Positions 63,546 through 64,000 of a DNA stretch of 64,000 bases are shown here, piece by piece; the first letter of the stretch is position 1, and the number at the start of each line of letters is the position of its first letter. The notes below the pieces were generated by a model. It was given only the letters and a program-made list of their open reading frames with translations, had not been told where the DNA came from and did no database searches. The stretch lies in NCBI RefSeq assembly GCF_025200715.1, contig NZ_CP104144.1:1-64000 (forward strand). The letters are read 5' to 3'. This DNA comes from Rhizobium sullae (GTDB taxonomy: Bacteria; Pseudomonadota; Alphaproteobacteria; Rhizobiales; Rhizobiaceae). The translations under genes were made by a program, and so were the position numbers.

Positions 63546-63830
63546 ATGACACAGCAGGAATACCAGCCGAAATATCGATGGCGGAAGACTTGGCCGGGAA
63601 AACACGACCAGGATTACAGCGCCTGGGACGGCAACATCGAGTTTGGGAGAATTTTCTTTGAGCGTGCGGGAGCGATGAAAGGCCGTTGGTGCTGGGCAGG
63701 CGGTTACGATCCGCGCATCAAGATGATCGTCAAGCCACGTTCGGGTTGGAGCGAGACGGCAGGCAGAGCAACCCAGAAAGTGGAAGAACACTACGAGGCA
63801 TGCCTTCGTCTGAATGGCCTGTTAGCGTGA
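63546..63830 (+). CDS. Small hypothetical protein (94 aa)
   Basis: A basic, tryptophan-rich 94-residue protein (YRWRKTWPGKHDQDYSAWDG then IFFERAGAMKGRWCWAGGYD). Such Trp/Gly patterns recall small plasmid-encoded rhizobial proteins of unknown role. It is divergent from the cyclase gene. No ribosome site is obvious. Confidence 0.65.
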   Translation: MTQQEYQPKYRWRKTWPGKHDQDYSAWDGNIEFGRIFFERAGAMKGRWCWAGGYDPRIKMIVKPRSGWSETAGRATQKVEEHYEACLRLNGLLA

Positions 63831-63916
63831 GCCATGGCTTTGCCACCACTTCGAACGCAGTAGCCGACGGCCACGCCAGGAGCGGAGCGCGCCTGCCGCC
63901 ATTTCATTCTGACCTC

Positions 63917-64000
63917 CTATCGTTCGATCGTGCCGGTCCGGCGAATCTTCTTTTGCAGAAGCATGACGCCATAGAGCAGCGCCTCTGCCGTCGGGGGACA
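63917..64000 (-). CDS. 3' end of a gene cut by the window edge
   Basis: The last 27 codons (PPTAEALLYGVMLLQKKIRR then TGTIER, stop) are open to the window end and read like the C-terminal helix of a real protein. The stop overlaps an AGGAGG motif that could serve a tiny downstream frame (63907-63791). The product is not identifiable from this piece. Confidence 0.45.
   Translation of the reverse strand, partial: CPPTAEALLYGVMLLQKKIRRTGTIER

Noticed and set aside
63791..63907. 38-codon minus-strand frame with a strong AGGAGG
   Set aside because: It overlaps the 3' end of the 94-aa gene on the other strand and has no recognisable protein character; kept only as a remark.

Overview
The window is part of a secondary replicon (plasmid or chromid) of a Rhizobiaceae bacterium (Rhizobium/Sinorhizobium type). 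It opens with a complete repABC replication and partition unit, including the antisense RNA between repB and repC and three matches to the 16-bp repABC parS consensus. The codon use is GC-rich, and the cargo is typical of rhizobial accessory replicons: catabolic islands, ABC and TRAP uptake systems, toxin-antitoxin pairs and IS remnants. No rRNA, tRNA or CRISPR array was seen.

Layout. 0-4 kb: repABC followed by a decayed second copy of the repC 3' end. 4.4-7.7 kb: a btuFCD-type vitamin B12 uptake operon behind a clear cobalamin riboswitch. 7.7-10.2 kb: an AztD-like periplasmic zinc chaperone with a Zur-like palindrome, divergent from a MYG1-family gene. 10-20.5 kb: a loose set of stress and housekeeping accessory genes (GreA-like, Nudix, XRE regulator, two cold-shock proteins, MBL hydrolase, DUF892 protein, HARP-domain protein, DUF4334 protein) with a frameshifted SPW gene and a LigD remnant. 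20.7-27.5 kb: a TetR-controlled module for uptake (TRAP dctQMP) and degradation of quinate/shikimate-type acids (shikimate dehydrogenase plus fused 3-dehydroshikimate dehydratase). 27.5-29.6 kb: a MazEF-like and a VapBC toxin-antitoxin pair; the MazEF pair lies between two ~355-bp direct copies of the dehydratase 3' end. 30.4-32.2 kb: queCDE (7-deazaguanine, preQ0). 32.4-36 kb: a flavin oxidase and a secreted phosphodiester glycosidase.

From 35.9 to 53.9 kb most genes build one system, ectoine/5-hydroxyectoine use. It contains DoeD-type transaminase and DoeC-type dehydrogenase, an AsnC/Lrp regulator, the MocR-type regulator EnuR, the EhuABCD importer and EutABC-DoeA-DoeB. A fused nucleotidyltransferase-HEPN gene and a run of tiny genes split the system into two blocks. 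A 10-bp motif (TTGTCATGAT or its complement) lies at the enuR start and ahead of ehuA, where a one-mismatch second copy also occurs; it is a candidate shared operator.

54-64 kb: signalling genes (a methyltransferase divergent from a GGDEF-EAL protein, and an adenylate cyclase-TolB-TPR protein), an IS256 fragment, and a three-gene operon of unknown purpose (HEVGH metallopeptidase, a protein with a Met-Ser-Arg-Gly repeat tail, and a small acidic beta-rich protein). The middle gene of that operon is cut by a 918-bp IS5-family element with a TAA target duplication. The uninterrupted reading frame can be rebuilt exactly.
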